DNA from: DAITQM01 sp036832975
GTDB lineage: Bacteria > Pseudomonadota > Gammaproteobacteria > Xanthomonadales > Wenzhouxiangellaceae
DNA: 64,000 nt
Reading direction: 5' to 3'
Assembly: GCA_036832975.1 (NCBI GenBank)
Contig: DAITQM010000011.1
Location: forward strand, 19,896-83,895
Shown here: piece after piece, positions 44,224 through 53,497 of the stretch
How positions within the stretch are numbered: position 1 is the first letter of the stretch
How the letters are laid out: each line of letters opens with the position of its first letter
Notes under the pieces: model-generated
Databases searched by the model: none
What the model saw: the letters and a program-made list of their open reading frames with translations, nothing else
Told to the model about the DNA's origin: nothing
Translations under genes and position numbers: made by a program

Positions 44224-45738
44224 CGCATGGGATTATATCGGGCCGCCGACGTGCGCCGGATCGACGCCCGGCTGATCGCCGCGGCCGGCGGCGACGGCTA
44301 CCGCATCATGCAGCGCGCCGGTCAGGCCGCGTGGAAATGTCTAAACGAACACTGGCCCGATACCCGCCGGCTTTTGGTTTTGACCGGCGCCGGCAACAAC
44401 GGCGGCGACGGTTGGGTGCTGGCCCGCCTGGCGCGCGGCGCCGGGCTTGAAGTCAACGTCTTGGCGCTACGCGATCCAGGCGCCCTCGGCGGCGACGCCG
44501 CCGCCGCGGCCCGCGATTACCTCGCCGCCGGCGGCGCCTGGGCGCCGTTCGCCGCGCCGACCGCGGATCGTTTCACCACCGATTCCGAACCGCAGCTCAT
44601 CGCCGATGCACTCCTTGGCACGGGTCTGGACGCCGCGCCGCGCGACGCCTACGCTGCGGCCATCGAGTGGGCCGGCCGGCAAGCAGCGCCGCGGCTCGCC
44701 CTCGATGTGCCGTCCGGGCTCGATGCCGACCGGGGCAGCACACCCGGCGTGGCGTTGCGTGCCGATCTCACCGTCACCTTCGTGGCCGCCAAAACCGGCC
44801 TGTACACCGGTCGCGGCCCGGATCTGTGCGGCCGTATCGTGGTCGCCCCGCTCGACGCCGATCCAGCGCACCGCACCGGGATCGCACCCGTTGCCGAGCT
44901 GTTGACCGGAGATGCCGAACTGCCACCGCGCCCGCCAACCACCCACAAAGGACAATGCGGCCATCTGTTGATCGCCGGCGGCCGGCCCGGCATGCTCGGC
45001 GCCGCGTTGCTCGCCGGGCGCGGCGCCCTGCGCGGCGGGGCCGGTCTGGTCACCGTGCTGACCCACCGCCGGCACGCCGCCTGGATTGCACTGCACCGCC
45101 CTGAATTGATGACGGCAAGCTGGCCCCCCGGCTGGCGGCGGGCCGGTCGCGGCGTCATCGAGCGGGCGACCGTGATCGCACTCGGTCCGGGACTGGGGCA
45201 GAGCCGCTGGTCGAAGTCGTTGTTTCGCCGGCTGGCCGCCGATGCGCGGCCGGTCGTCATGGACGCTGACAGTCTGAACCTGCTGGCCGGCAAAGGCCGG
45301 ACGACCGGCGCCGGCCCGCCCGGCGCGCCGCGCCTTTTGACGCCGCACCCCGGAGAAGCGGCGCGCCTGCTCGGCACCATCAGTGCGGCGATCGAAAACG
45401 ACCGGCCAGCCGCTGCCCGGGCGATCGCCCAGCAATACCAGGCGGTGACGATACTCAAAGGCGCCGGCAGCTTGATCGCCGAGCCGTCCGGTCGGCTGGC
45501 GGTGATCGGCCACGGCACTCCGGCGATGGCCGGCGCCGGTATGGGTGACGTGCTGACCGGATTGGCCGGTGCCTTGCTGGCCCAGGGACTCGATCCGTGG
45601 CATGCCGCCTGTACCGCCGCCCTGGCCCACGCCCGGGCCGGCGAAGTCGCCGCCGCCGGGCGCGACCGCGGCCTTTTGGCCGGCGAGCTGGCCGACGCGC
45701 TGCCGGCGATTCTGGCCGGCGGTACGGCCGCGATATAA
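44218..45738 (+). CDS. nnr: Bifunctional NAD(P)H-hydrate epimerase / dehydratase
   Basis: Repairs hydrated NADH and NADPH. Total 506 residues. The N-terminal epimerase half (1-210) has GAGNNGGDGWVLARLA near 60 and LALDVPSGLDADRGSTPG near 160. The C-terminal ribokinase-like dehydratase half has THKGQCGHLLIAGG near 243, LTPHPGEAARLL near 377 and the catalytic GTPAMAGAGMGDVLTGLAGALLAQG near 430. The first ATG (44218) forms ATGCAT with the divergent queG start; a second in-frame ATG lies at 44227 and could be used instead. Followed by tsaE, as in many gammaproteobacteria. Confidence 0.93.
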   Translation: MHRMGLYRAADVRRIDARLIAAAGGDGYRIMQRAGQAAWKCLNEHWPDTRRLLVLTGAGNNGGDGWVLARLARGAGLEVNVLALRDPGALGGDAAAAARDYLAAGGAWAPFAAPTADRFTTDSEPQLIADALLGTGLDAAPRDAYAAAIEWAGRQAAPRLALDVPSGLDADRGSTPGVALRADLTVTFVAAKTGLYTGRGPDLCGRIVVAPLDADPAHRTGIAPVAELLTGDAELPPRPPTTHKGQCGHLLIAGGRPGMLGAALLAGRGALRGGAGLVTVLTHRRHAAWIALHRPELMTASWPPGWRRAGRGVIERATVIALGPGLGQSRWSKSLFRRLAADARPVVMDADSLNLLAGKGRTTGAGPPGAPRLLTPHPGEAARLLGTISAAIENDRPAAARAIAQQYQAVTILKGAGSLIAEPSGRLAVIGHGTPAMAGAGMGDVLTGLAGALLAQGLDPWHAACTAALAHARAGEVAAAGRDRGLLAGELADALPAILAGGTAAI

Positions 45739-45756
45739 ACGCCGGTCTCGACACCG

Positions 45757-46257
45757 ATGTCCGCCCGCCAACCGGCCGCCGCAACCTATCGCGCGACACT
45801 GGATGAACCGGCGATGATCCGGCTCGCCGGGCAACTCGCCGCCCAGCTCGCCGGTCACCCTGCCATGATCGAATTACAGGGCGATCTCGGCAGCGGCAAA
45901 ACGACCTTCGCCCGCGCCCTGATCCACGCCCTCGGCGGTCCCGAACGCATCCCGAGCCCGACGTACGCCTTGCTCGAATGCTACCCGCTGGCCGCCGGCC
46001 AGGCGGTCCACCTGGATCTATACCGGATTCAAAACCCCGCCGAAATCGACGAACTCGGGCTCGACGAACTCCTCGCCGCCGCGCCGACCGTGCTGCTCGT
46101 CGAATGGCCGGAACACGGCGCCGGCCTCCTGCCGCCCGCCGACCTGCGCCTTCATCTGACCGGCGGCAACCGAAACCGCACCCTCGAAATCACCGCCCAC
46201 AGCTCCGCCGGCCGCCGCTGGCTGTGCCGGCTGGCCGGCGACCCGGTTGCGGTATAG
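45757..46257 (+). CDS. tsaE: tRNA t6A synthesis ATPase TsaE
   Basis: Protein of 166 residues needed for threonylcarbamoyl modification of tRNAs reading ANN codons, partner of TsaB and TsaD. Walker A ELQGDLGSGKTTFARAL lies near residue 41, followed by IPSPTYALLECYP near 68. HLDLYRI near 89 and LLVEWPEHG near 118 (Walker B region) complete the family pattern. Starts 18 bp after nnr. Confidence 0.94.
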   Translation: MSARQPAAATYRATLDEPAMIRLAGQLAAQLAGHPAMIELQGDLGSGKTTFARALIHALGGPERIPSPTYALLECYPLAAGQAVHLDLYRIQNPAEIDELGLDELLAAAPTVLLVEWPEHGAGLLPPADLRLHLTGGNRNRTLEITAHSSAGRRWLCRLAGDPVAV

Positions 46258-46264
46258 TCACCCC

Positions 46265-46924
46265 ATGCGCCGTCTTGGATTTATCTTCGGATTTCTGCTG
46301 ATCGCCACACTGGCCACCTACGCCGTGCTGCACACCACCGGCTGGTTCCAGCCCGGTCGCCAGCCCGTCTCCCCGGACTCGTCTCCGCAGCCGGAACGAC
46401 AAATCGCACCACCGGTGCCGGCCGAAAATGTGATGGCGCCACTGGCAACCCAAGCCACAACGTCCACACCACCACCGGCGGCCAGCACCGGCCAGCCGCC
46501 CGTCACGGCCGCGACACCAAACGAAGCGCCGCCCACTCTACCGCAACAACCGGAGAGGGTCGAGTTCACTGCAAAACCCCGCGAACCACCCCGCGCAGCG
46601 CCTGTCACGCCCGGCGAAGCGGAGCAGCAGCCCACCGCGCCGGCGCTGGACACGGCCGCGACCGCCGGCGCCGCATCCTCCGACTTGACAGAATCGATCG
46701 AACCGCAATGGCAGCCCTTCTGGGGTCCGTTCAACAACGCCACCTCGGCCGCGCGTTTCGCCGCCGAACTGCAACAAAGAACCGGAATCGACATCCGCCC
46801 CCTCGAAACCCGCCCCGGACGCTTTATGGCCGCCTTCGCCTATCGCGACGAACAAGAACGCCAGGCCAACCGCGCGGCAATAGAAGAAGGCGCCGGACTC
46901 AAGATCGAGTTACGGCAATATTGA
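46265..46924 (+). CDS. Membrane-anchored SPOR-like domain protein
   Basis: Protein of 219 residues. One N-terminal helix (LGFIFGFLLIATLATYAVL) anchors it in the inner membrane. A Pro/Ala/Thr-rich linker (about residues 30-150) spans the periplasm, and the last 70 residues (QWQPFWGPFNNATSAARFAAELQQRTGIDIRPLETRPGRF split) look like a SPOR fold, which binds glycan strands lacking stem peptides at the septum. In enterics amiB takes this place after tsaE. The SPOR assignment is based on pattern only. ATG 46265 is chosen over 46247 to put the helix at the N-terminus. Confidence 0.65.
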   Translation: MRRLGFIFGFLLIATLATYAVLHTTGWFQPGRQPVSPDSSPQPERQIAPPVPAENVMAPLATQATTSTPPPAASTGQPPVTAATPNEAPPTLPQQPERVEFTAKPREPPRAAPVTPGEAEQQPTAPALDTAATAGAASSDLTESIEPQWQPFWGPFNNATSAARFAAELQQRTGIDIRPLETRPGRFMAAFAYRDEQERQANRAAIEEGAGLKIELRQY

Positions 46925-46958
46925 TCGCCCTTCCCGACAACCGCGCGGAGAGACCCCG

Positions 46959-47915
46959 ATGATCCACGACAGCATTACCGGCACGATCGGCGAAACGCCA
47001 ATTGTCCGGATCAACCGCTTGGCGCCGCCGGGCATCGAGATGTACGTCAAGCTCGAAGCGTTCAATCCGATGTCGTCGGTCAAAGACCGGCTGGCGCTGG
47101 CCATCGTCCAGGACGCCGAGCGGCGCGGCGAACTCAAGCCCGGACAGACCGTGATCGAGGCCACCTCGGGCAATACCGGCATTGCGCTGGCGATGGTCTG
47201 CGCGGCACGCGGCTACCCCTTCGTCGCGGTGATGACCGAAACCTTTTCGATCGAACGGCGCAAGCTGATGCGCGCCCTCGGTGCCCGGTTGATTCTGACC
47301 CCGGCCGCCGAGCGCGGTTCGGGCATGGTGCGCATCGCCGCGCAACTGGCAGATAAAAACGGTTGGTTTTTGGCCCGCCAATTCGAAAATCCCGCCAACC
47401 CCGCTTGGCACCGGCAGACGACCGGCCCGGAAATCCTCCGCGATTTCGCCGGCCGTAGGCTCGATTATTTCGTCTCCGGCTACGGCACCGGCGGCACACT
47501 GACCGGCGCCGGGCAGGTGCTCAAAGCGGCGCGCCCCGGCATCCGGATCGTCGCCACCGAACCGGAAGGGGCGGCGCTGCTGGCGGGCAAAGCATGGCAG
47601 CCGCATAAGATCCAGGGCTGGACGCCCGATTTCATTCCCGAAGTACTCGATCGCACCGTCTACGACGAGGTGATTCCGGTGAGCGACGAGGAGGCGGTGA
47701 CGACGGCCCGCCAGCTCGCCGCCCGCGAAGGCATTTTCTGCGGCATTTCGTCCGGCGGCACCTTCGCCGCCGCCTTCAAGGTCGCGGCCCAGGCCGAACC
47801 GGGCAGCGCCATCCTGGCGATGCTGCCCGACACCGGCGAGCGTTATCTTTCCACCGTCCTGTTCGAGGGCATACCGGAAGGCTCCGACGAGGACCTGCTC
47901 GCCGGCCTGCCCTGA
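46959..47915 (+). CDS. cysK: Cysteine synthase A
   Basis: PLP-dependent O-acetylserine sulfhydrylase of 318 residues. The PLP Lys is residue 42 in NPMSSVKDRLA, the substrate loop is EATSGNTGIALA near 68, and the phosphate loop GYGTGGTLTGAG near 175. CGISSGGTFAAAF near 263 includes the Ser that contacts the pyridine nitrogen. GGAGAGACC precedes the ATG. Its TGA stop is immediately followed by the first copy of the five-hairpin element. Confidence 0.93.
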   Translation: MIHDSITGTIGETPIVRINRLAPPGIEMYVKLEAFNPMSSVKDRLALAIVQDAERRGELKPGQTVIEATSGNTGIALAMVCAARGYPFVAVMTETFSIERRKLMRALGARLILTPAAERGSGMVRIAAQLADKNGWFLARQFENPANPAWHRQTTGPEILRDFAGRRLDYFVSGYGTGGTLTGAGQVLKAARPGIRIVATEPEGAALLAGKAWQPHKIQGWTPDFIPEVLDRTVYDEVIPVSDEEAVTTARQLAAREGIFCGISSGGTFAAAFKVAAQAEPGSAILAMLPDTGERYLSTVLFEGIPEGSDEDLLAGLP

Positions 47916-48070
47916 CAGGTTGTTGAAAAACGCCATCCTGGCGTTTTTCAACGTCGCTTGCGAAAGGCGCGACTTTCGCTGCGCTCCCGAAATCAGCCGC
48001 TAAGGAGCGCCTGATTTCGCCGGGCCATCCGTGGCCCGGATTAGCAGGCTGTTTTTCAACAGCCTGCTAA
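47916..48070 (+). mobile_element. Five-hairpin repeat element, copy 1
   Basis: About 155 bp without coding capacity. In order it contains five stems: GTTGAAAAACGCC/GGCGTTTTTCAAC; GCGAAAG/CTTTCGC; CGAAATCAG/CTGATTTCG; CCGGGCCA/TGGCCCGG; AGCAGGCTGTT/AACAGCCTGCT. It begins directly after the cysK stop and ends at CTAA. The left flank CTGA and right CTAA resemble a 4-bp YTAR duplication with one change. It differs at about six positions from copy 2 at 53132 and shares its plan with the inverted, divergent copy 3 at 53582. Confidence 0.85.
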
Positions 48071-48079
48071 TCTATCGAG

Positions 48080-48160
48080 GGTCTGAAGCAGTCCATCGGG
48101 GACTGCTCAGACCACGCAAAGTCCGGCACCGGCCCGGGCTTTGCTTGCCTGCCGGCAGGC
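48080..48160 (+). repeat. Two-hairpin repeat, copy B2, plus palindrome
   Basis: Hairpin 1 GGTCTGA...TCAGACC with inner GCAGTCC/GGACTGC (48080-48113); hairpin 2 GCAAAGTCCGG/CCGGGCTTTGC with one G-T pair (48116-48144); then the perfect palindrome GCCTGCCGGCAGGC (48147-48160). Same plan as 53506-53570 but with exchanged stem bases. The following stretch to 48454 holds no gene; it includes the palindrome TGACA-TT-TGTCA at 48238-48249. Confidence 0.7.
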
Positions 48161-48237
48161 GGAAACGCTGGCTTCATCAGCTTCCCTATCGATCAGCACG
48201 GCACTTGATGAAATCATTGTTTTCACGATACAATTTT

Positions 48238-48280
48238 TGACATTTGTCATCTGAACAGCGGGATCGCGCCCTGCTATCCT
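48238..48280 (+). promoter_or_regulatory. Possible operator and promoter before the DUF11 protein
   Basis: Palindrome TGACATTTGTCA (48238-48249), then TGAACA and an extended -10 TGCTATCCT ending at 48280, with 17 bp between TGAACA and TATCCT. The -35 match is weak. It is the only promoter-like site seen in the 385 bp between the repeats and the gene. Confidence 0.25.
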
Positions 48281-48454
48281 GCGCCGCATTGTTGATCGTC
48301 CCGGGCGCATTCGTCACGGGTAATCGGGGGAGGGGGTGCTCCTTCATTCATTTGCATGGCTGCTCCATTACGGCTGTCCGCGCGCCGAACTGCGAGGTCT
48401 CGGCGGCGGCATATCAACGCCGTAGAACCACAATAAACATTGCAGAGGCTGTCG

Positions 48455-51400
48455 ATGTCAACTCCGATTTCCGCCGCGCGCCGCGCCTTTCGTCGTGATC
48501 TTTCCCCTATCCTGCCGGTACCGCTGCTGCTGGCCGCGGCGCTGCTCGCCGCCGGGCCGGCGAGCGCGGCGTTCACCGTCGAGCCGCTGACCTGGAACAT
48601 CATCGGCCTGGACAGCAACCGGCCGGCGGATGGGCCGCGGGATTTCCCGGTCGGCGCCCGGGTCTGCACCGATGCCGATAGCGCCGGCCCAGTGCAGGTC
48701 GATCTGCTCTGGGACTCGTTCAATGCCAATATCGATCTGCGTCCTGGCTCGCTCGGTTCGTTGACGTTTCCCGCCATGTTGGGCGGCGAATGTGTCGATG
48801 CCTATTTCGAAGTCGAAGTGAATCCGAGCGCGGTGTCGTTCGGCAGCACACGGCGCTACCGGATCGTCGCCGACGACGGCGTCACCATGGGCATGTCGCC
48901 GGAGCCGCGCGAGCTGTTTGTCGAGTTTCTGATTTCGCAAAACCGCAACTTCACCTCGACCGTCCGCTTCGGCACTAACGCCGGCAACCTGGCGGTGGTG
49001 CCGCCCGGCGGAGCGATGAACCTGGTCGTTGGCGAAACCTATTTCATCGAACTGACCGGCGGCACCGCGATCCAGGGCTACGAACAGTTCGAGGAATTTC
49101 TGACGCTGTCCAATACGATTTTCCGCATCCTGTCGGTGAACACCGATTACGCCGCCAACTCATCGCCGTTTGTCGCCAATCCCAACGATCGCCTTTACGC
49201 CGACGCTTGCTTATGGGACAACGATCCGAACAGCCCCAATTACCGCTCGTGCTCGAGCACCGGCAAGACCGGCGGCCAGCCGGTGATCACCACGTATCAG
49301 ATATTTATCGAAAGCGGCGGTGGCACCCAGACTTCGCTGAACAGTCTGCTCTACGATTTTTCCGGTTCGAGCTTTCACTACAACTCCGATTTCAGCGCCG
49401 CGGCACGGATCGCCAATATCATCGATCCGGCGGCCGCGAGCATCGTCAAATCTTTCATCCCGGCGACCACCAACGTCGGTGGAATCTCGACCCTGCGCTT
49501 CACGCTGACCAACGCCAACGCCGGGGCAATCGACGGCGCGCAGTTTATCGACAATCTGCCGGCGGGTCTGGAAGTGGCGAATCCGCCGCAGGCCTCGACC
49601 AGCGGTTGCGGCACACCGACCTTCGCGCCCTTGGCGGGCGACACCGTTCTGACCTTTACCGATGGCACGATCGGCGGCAACAGCAGTTGCACCATCGCGG
49701 TGAACGTCACCGCGACGGCCACCGGGGTCTTCAACAACATTTCCAACAACTTGTTTATCGGCACGGTCGATACCTTGAGCTTCGCCACGGCCACGTTAAC
49801 GGTGAACAACGCGCCGCCGCCGCCGGCCTGTACGCCGGGGATCGAACTGGCGCGCTGGACGATGGCCCCGGCGCAAGGCACCGCGGTGCCTCCGCTCTTT
49901 TTCAGCAAGTCTTCGCAAGTCGGCACGGCGACCGCCGCGTTTAACGCGACCGCCGGGATGACCAACACGATCAATACCGCCTCCGGCAACCCGGTCAACG
50001 CCTGGTCCGGAACCGGCTGGCCTGTGGCAACCGTACCGGCCACGGCCGGGCCGGGCCCCAATGACGCTTCCTATTTCGAGTTCCAACTCGATACCAGCGC
50101 TTTTACCGGCGGGCCGGTGCAGATTGCTCTGCAAGTCAACCCGTCGCCCACCGGCACCTGGGCCTCGCCCAGCAATATCACGGCCAACGTGCATGCCCGC
50201 GCCGACGGCGGTCCATTCAGCACCATCATCAATGCGAACGGCATTACCCGCGATACTTGGAACCCGCTCTCCGGCAGCGTCACGCCCGGTGCGTCAACGA
50301 CGACCTTCCGGATCAACGCTTCCGGCCGCAGCAACGGCAATCCCGAGGCACCGCTGTTGATCGACAATATCGTTTTCACCGGTTGCGGTGTGCCCGATCC
50401 GGCGACGCTGAACAAGGCGTTTGCGCCGAACCCGATCGCCGCCGGCGGCACCTCGACGCTGACTTTCACGCTGAGCAACAGCAATGCGATTGCCCTGACC
50501 GGCGCGACCTTTACCGACGATCTGCCGGCCGGCATGACGGTGGCCGCGGTGCCGGCCGCCGCCAGCACCTGCGGCGGCACATGGGCGCCGGCCGCCGGCG
50601 CTACGACGTTGAGTTTCTCCGGCGGTACGATTCCGGCCACCGGCAGTTGCACGCTGGCGGTTGACGTCACTTCGTCGGTCCCCGGCCCGAGTACCAACAT
50701 CAGCGGCTTTATTTCGACCACCGAGTCCGGCCTCAACAGCGGCCCCGGCGGTTCGGCCACGGCGACCTTGACCGTGGTGATACCTCCGGTCATCGATAAA
50801 CTGTTTGCGCCCAATCCGATTCTGGCCAGCCAGGTTTCGACGCTGACGTTCAGCATCACCAACCCGAACCAGAACACGCCGATCGGCGGCGTGGCATTCA
50901 GCGACGCGTTGCCCAATCTGCCTGGGGTAATGATGGTCGCCAATCCGGCAAATGCAACGGCTTCGGCGGAATGTGGTTTCCCGCTGTTCGCGCCGTTGCC
51001 CGGCGACACGTTCCTCAGCTTTTCTGGCGGCACCATCCTCGGCGGCGAGACGTGCACCGTCTCGGTGGACGTCACCGTGCCGGTGGACGACGATTATCCG
51101 AACACCAGCGGCAATGTCTCGCACCTGGTCAACGGCGTGCCGGCGAGCGGCAACACGGCTGCGGACACGCTGACCGCAGTACCGCCGGCCCCGGCCATCG
51201 GCCTGCTCAAGCAAGTGGGACCGACCGCCGCCGGCAACTGGTTCCCGTATCTCGCCGTCGCCGAAAGCGACCCGGTGTTTTATCTGCTGACCATCGAAAA
51301 CTTAGGCGACGTCGCTTTAAGCCCGATTACGGTATCCGATCCGCTGGTCGATACTTCCGGCTGCGTCTGGCCCGACCCGCTGCCGGTCGCCGATATCAAC

Positions 51401-53131
51401 GACGACGACCACATCGCGACCTGTGTGATCGGCGCGGTGACCGCCACCGCCGGCGAAACGCCGAATACCGCGACAGCGACGGGCGAGTTCGGTGGGACCA
51501 TGGTCAGCGATCAGAACAGCGCAATCTTCGCCACCACCGGCCTGACGCTGGTCAAAGCTGCGAACCCGATGATGTTCACCGCAGCGGGCGAAATCATCAA
51601 CTACACCTTCACCGTCACCAACTCGGGAGCAGCGATCCTCAGCAGCCCGCTTCAGATCAACGACCCGCAGATCGTTGACGCCGCCTGCCCGCCGTTGAAC
51701 ACGATCGGCAACAATGACAACTTCTTCGATCCGGGCGAACAAGTCGTCTGCACCGGCAGCCATACGATCACCGCCGGTGACGTCGGTAATGGCTTTTTCA
51801 CCAACACCGCAACCGCCAGCACGCCTGAAACCACTTCGCCACCCGACAGCGCTACAGTCACGCTCGCCGGCGCGGCGTTGACCATCGTCAAGACGCAGAC
51901 CAGCGGCCCGAACCCGGCAACCGTGGCGGGCAATGTGTTGGGCTACACCATCGTCGTGACCAATACCGGCAATATCAATCAGACCGGAGTCGCCGTCAGC
52001 GATACGCTGCCCGACGGCAGTGCCGGAGTTTTGACCGGCCCGGCCGAATCGATGACCACCGACAGCATCCTGGAGGTCGGCGAAACCTGGACCTATACGA
52101 TCAACTATACCGTGACGCAGGCCGATCTCGATAACGGTGCGGCACTGGTCAACAGCACCAGCGTGACGACCAACCAGGTGCCCGGCCCGACCACCGATAC
52201 GGCGACCACGCCGGTCAACCAGAACCCGGACCTGACCACCGCCAAGGCCCTGACCGGCAATGCCGACGAAGATGCCAGCGGCACGGTCAGCGTCGGCGAT
52301 ACCTTGACCTTTACGATCACCGTCACCAACACCGGCAACGTCACGCTGACCAACGTCACGGTCAGCGATCCGCAACTGACACCGAACGCAACCAGTTGCC
52401 CCAGCGTCGCGCCGGCGGCCACCTGTGTCCTGACCGGCATCTACGTCGTCCAGCAAACCGACGCCGATAACGGCCAATTCGTCAACACCGGCACCGGCGA
52501 TTCGGATCAAACCCCGCCCGTGCCCGATACGGTCACCACGCCGGTCGATCAGACGGAGAACCCGGTGCTCGGTCTGGCCAAAACGGTGACCGCTATCACG
52601 ATGATCGATAGCAATACGTTCGCCGTCACGTTCCGTCTGACCGTGGAAAATCTCGGCGACGTCGCGCTCTCGAATGTGCAGATCAGCGACGATCTGGCCC
52701 TGACGTTCCCGCTGCCGTCGATCTTTACGGTCCTCGCTGTGAGCAGCCCGACGCTCACCGTCAACCCGGCATTCGACGGCCTCGCTGACCTGAACCTGCT
52801 CGCCGGGAGCGATATCCTGGCGCTGGGAGCGGTAGCGACCGTGGACCTGATGCTGGAGGTGGAACTGAACGGCGCGAGCGGGCCGTTCGCGAACAGCGCC
52901 ACAGCCGGCGGTCAAAGCCCGCTCGGCACCATCGTGACGGACGACTCGCAGGACGGCCTCGATCCTGACCCCGACGGCAACGGAGACCCGCTCGAGGACA
53001 CCCCGACACCGATCCAAATCGTCGCGCCTTTGCCGCCGGTGGCCGTTCCAGCGCTCGATCGCTACGGGCTGCTGGTGCTGCTCTTCGGGCTCAGTCTGAG
53101 CGCCCTGTGGTACCGGCGCGAACGCCGCTAA
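48455..53131 (+). CDS. Large exported DUF11-repeat surface protein with IPTL-CTERM-like tail
   Basis: Protein of 1,558 residues. The signal peptide ends at GPASA|AFTVEPL near residue 38. After a unique N-terminal region (40-325) come about eight DUF11/immunoglobulin-like modules, beginning near residues 329, 647, 776, 915, 1028, 1138, 1257 and 1368. A non-repeat domain near 470-640 resembles a carbohydrate- or PEP-CTERM-type beta-sandwich. The modules repeat phrases such as TFTITVTNTGNVTLTNVTVSD and PNPIAAGGTSTLTFTLSN (each shared with variations). The end VPALDRYGLLVLLFGLSLSA then WYRRERR is a motif, helix and basic tail of the IPTL-CTERM kind. It is therefore probably sorted by an exosortase-like enzyme. 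The ATG at 48455 has AGAGG upstream. Role: adhesin or surface layer, by inference. Confidence 0.8.
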   Translation: MSTPISAARRAFRRDLSPILPVPLLLAAALLAAGPASAAFTVEPLTWNIIGLDSNRPADGPRDFPVGARVCTDADSAGPVQVDLLWDSFNANIDLRPGSLGSLTFPAMLGGECVDAYFEVEVNPSAVSFGSTRRYRIVADDGVTMGMSPEPRELFVEFLISQNRNFTSTVRFGTNAGNLAVVPPGGAMNLVVGETYFIELTGGTAIQGYEQFEEFLTLSNTIFRILSVNTDYAANSSPFVANPNDRLYADACLWDNDPNSPNYRSCSSTGKTGGQPVITTYQIFIESGGGTQTSLNSLLYDFSGSSFHYNSDFSAAARIANIIDPAAASIVKSFIPATTNVGGISTLRFTLTNANAGAIDGAQFIDNLPAGLEVANPPQASTSGCGTPTFAPLAGDTVLTFTDGTIGGNSSCTIAVNVTATATGVFNNISNNLFIGTVDTLSFATATLTVNNAPPPPACTPGIELARWTMAPAQGTAVPPLFFSKSSQVGTATAAFNATAGMTNTINTASGNPVNAWSGTGWPVATVPATAGPGPNDASYFEFQLDTSAFTGGPVQIALQVNPSPTGTWASPSNITANVHARADGGPFSTIINANGITRDTWNPLSGSVTPGASTTTFRINASGRSNGNPEAPLLIDNIVFTGCGVPDPATLNKAFAPNPIAAGGTSTLTFTLSNSNAIALTGATFTDDLPAGMTVAAVPAAASTCGGTWAPAAGATTLSFSGGTIPATGSCTLAVDVTSSVPGPSTNISGFISTTESGLNSGPGGSATATLTVVIPPVIDKLFAPNPILASQVSTLTFSITNPNQNTPIGGVAFSDALPNLPGVMMVANPANATASAECGFPLFAPLPGDTFLSFSGGTILGGETCTVSVDVTVPVDDDYPNTSGNVSHLVNGVPASGNTAADTLTAVPPAPAIGLLKQVGPTAAGNWFPYLAVAESDPVFYLLTIENLGDVALSPITVSDPLVDTSGCVWPDPLPVADINDDDHIATCVIGAVTATAGETPNTATATGEFGGTMVSDQNSAIFATTGLTLVKAANPMMFTAAGEIINYTFTVTNSGAAILSSPLQINDPQIVDAACPPLNTIGNNDNFFDPGEQVVCTGSHTITAGDVGNGFFTNTATASTPETTSPPDSATVTLAGAALTIVKTQTSGPNPATVAGNVLGYTIVVTNTGNINQTGVAVSDTLPDGSAGVLTGPAESMTTDSILEVGETWTYTINYTVTQADLDNGAALVNSTSVTTNQVPGPTTDTATTPVNQNPDLTTAKALTGNADEDASGTVSVGDTLTFTITVTNTGNVTLTNVTVSDPQLTPNATSCPSVAPAATCVLTGIYVVQQTDADNGQFVNTGTGDSDQTPPVPDTVTTPVDQTENPVLGLAKTVTAITMIDSNTFAVTFRLTVENLGDVALSNVQISDDLALTFPLPSIFTVLAVSSPTLTVNPAFDGLADLNLLAGSDILALGAVATVDLMLEVELNGASGPFANSATAGGQSPLGTIVTDDSQDGLDPDPDGNGDPLEDTPTPIQIVAPLPPVAVPALDRYGLLVLLFGLSLSALWYRRERR

Positions 53132-53286
53132 CAGGTTGTTGAAAAACGCCATCCTGGCGTTTTTCAACGGCGCTTGTGAAAGGCGCGACTTGCGCTGCGC
53201 TCCCGAAATCAGCCACTGAGCAGCGCCTGATTTCGCCGGGCCATCCGTGGCCCGGATTAGCAGGCTGTTTTTCAACAGCCTGCTAA
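53132..53286 (+). mobile_element. Five-hairpin repeat element, copy 2
   Basis: Same length and orientation as copy 1 with about 96% identity. It starts right after the TAA stop of the surface-protein gene. CTAA stands at both edges (53128-53131 and 53283-53286), a YTAR-type duplication that supplies the stop codon. With copy 1 it places direct repeats on both sides of the surface-protein gene. 53287-53497 downstream shows no gene. Confidence 0.87.
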
Positions 53287-53439
53287 CGCTGTTGACCGTT
53301 GCCCGAAGCCTTCATCCAGGATCTCATTCACCCGACGCGAAGCGCCAGCTTGGCCGCTAAGACCGAGCTGACTCGACGATTCTCAGACCTTCCCCTTTTG
53401 CGTCACGCGCCCGCCGCTTTCTCGGAATTTTTTCGTCGC

Positions 53440-53468
53440 TTGCATTGATCGCCGATCCGGTGTACGCT
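53440..53468 (+). promoter_or_regulatory. Candidate sigma-70 promoter facing the hairpin array
   Basis: TTGCAT (53440-53445), 17-bp spacer, TACGCT (53463-53468). If active it would transcribe the nested hairpin region 53498-53780 and perhaps continue to the subtilase gene. Based on sequence match only. Confidence 0.3.
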
Positions 53469-53497
53469 CGGCGCGCCGTGCCGCGCGACCTGTCCCT

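Noticed and set aside
48237..48280. Strong promoter from TTGACA (48237) to TATCCT (48275)
   Set aside because: The spacing is 32 bp; only a weaker alternative pairing remains, listed with low confidence.
51317..53275. 652-codon minus-strand frame opposite the surface protein
   Set aside because: It mirrors the repetitive coding strand and has the amino-acid bias of an antisense frame; the plus-strand protein has a signal peptide, domains and a sorting tail.
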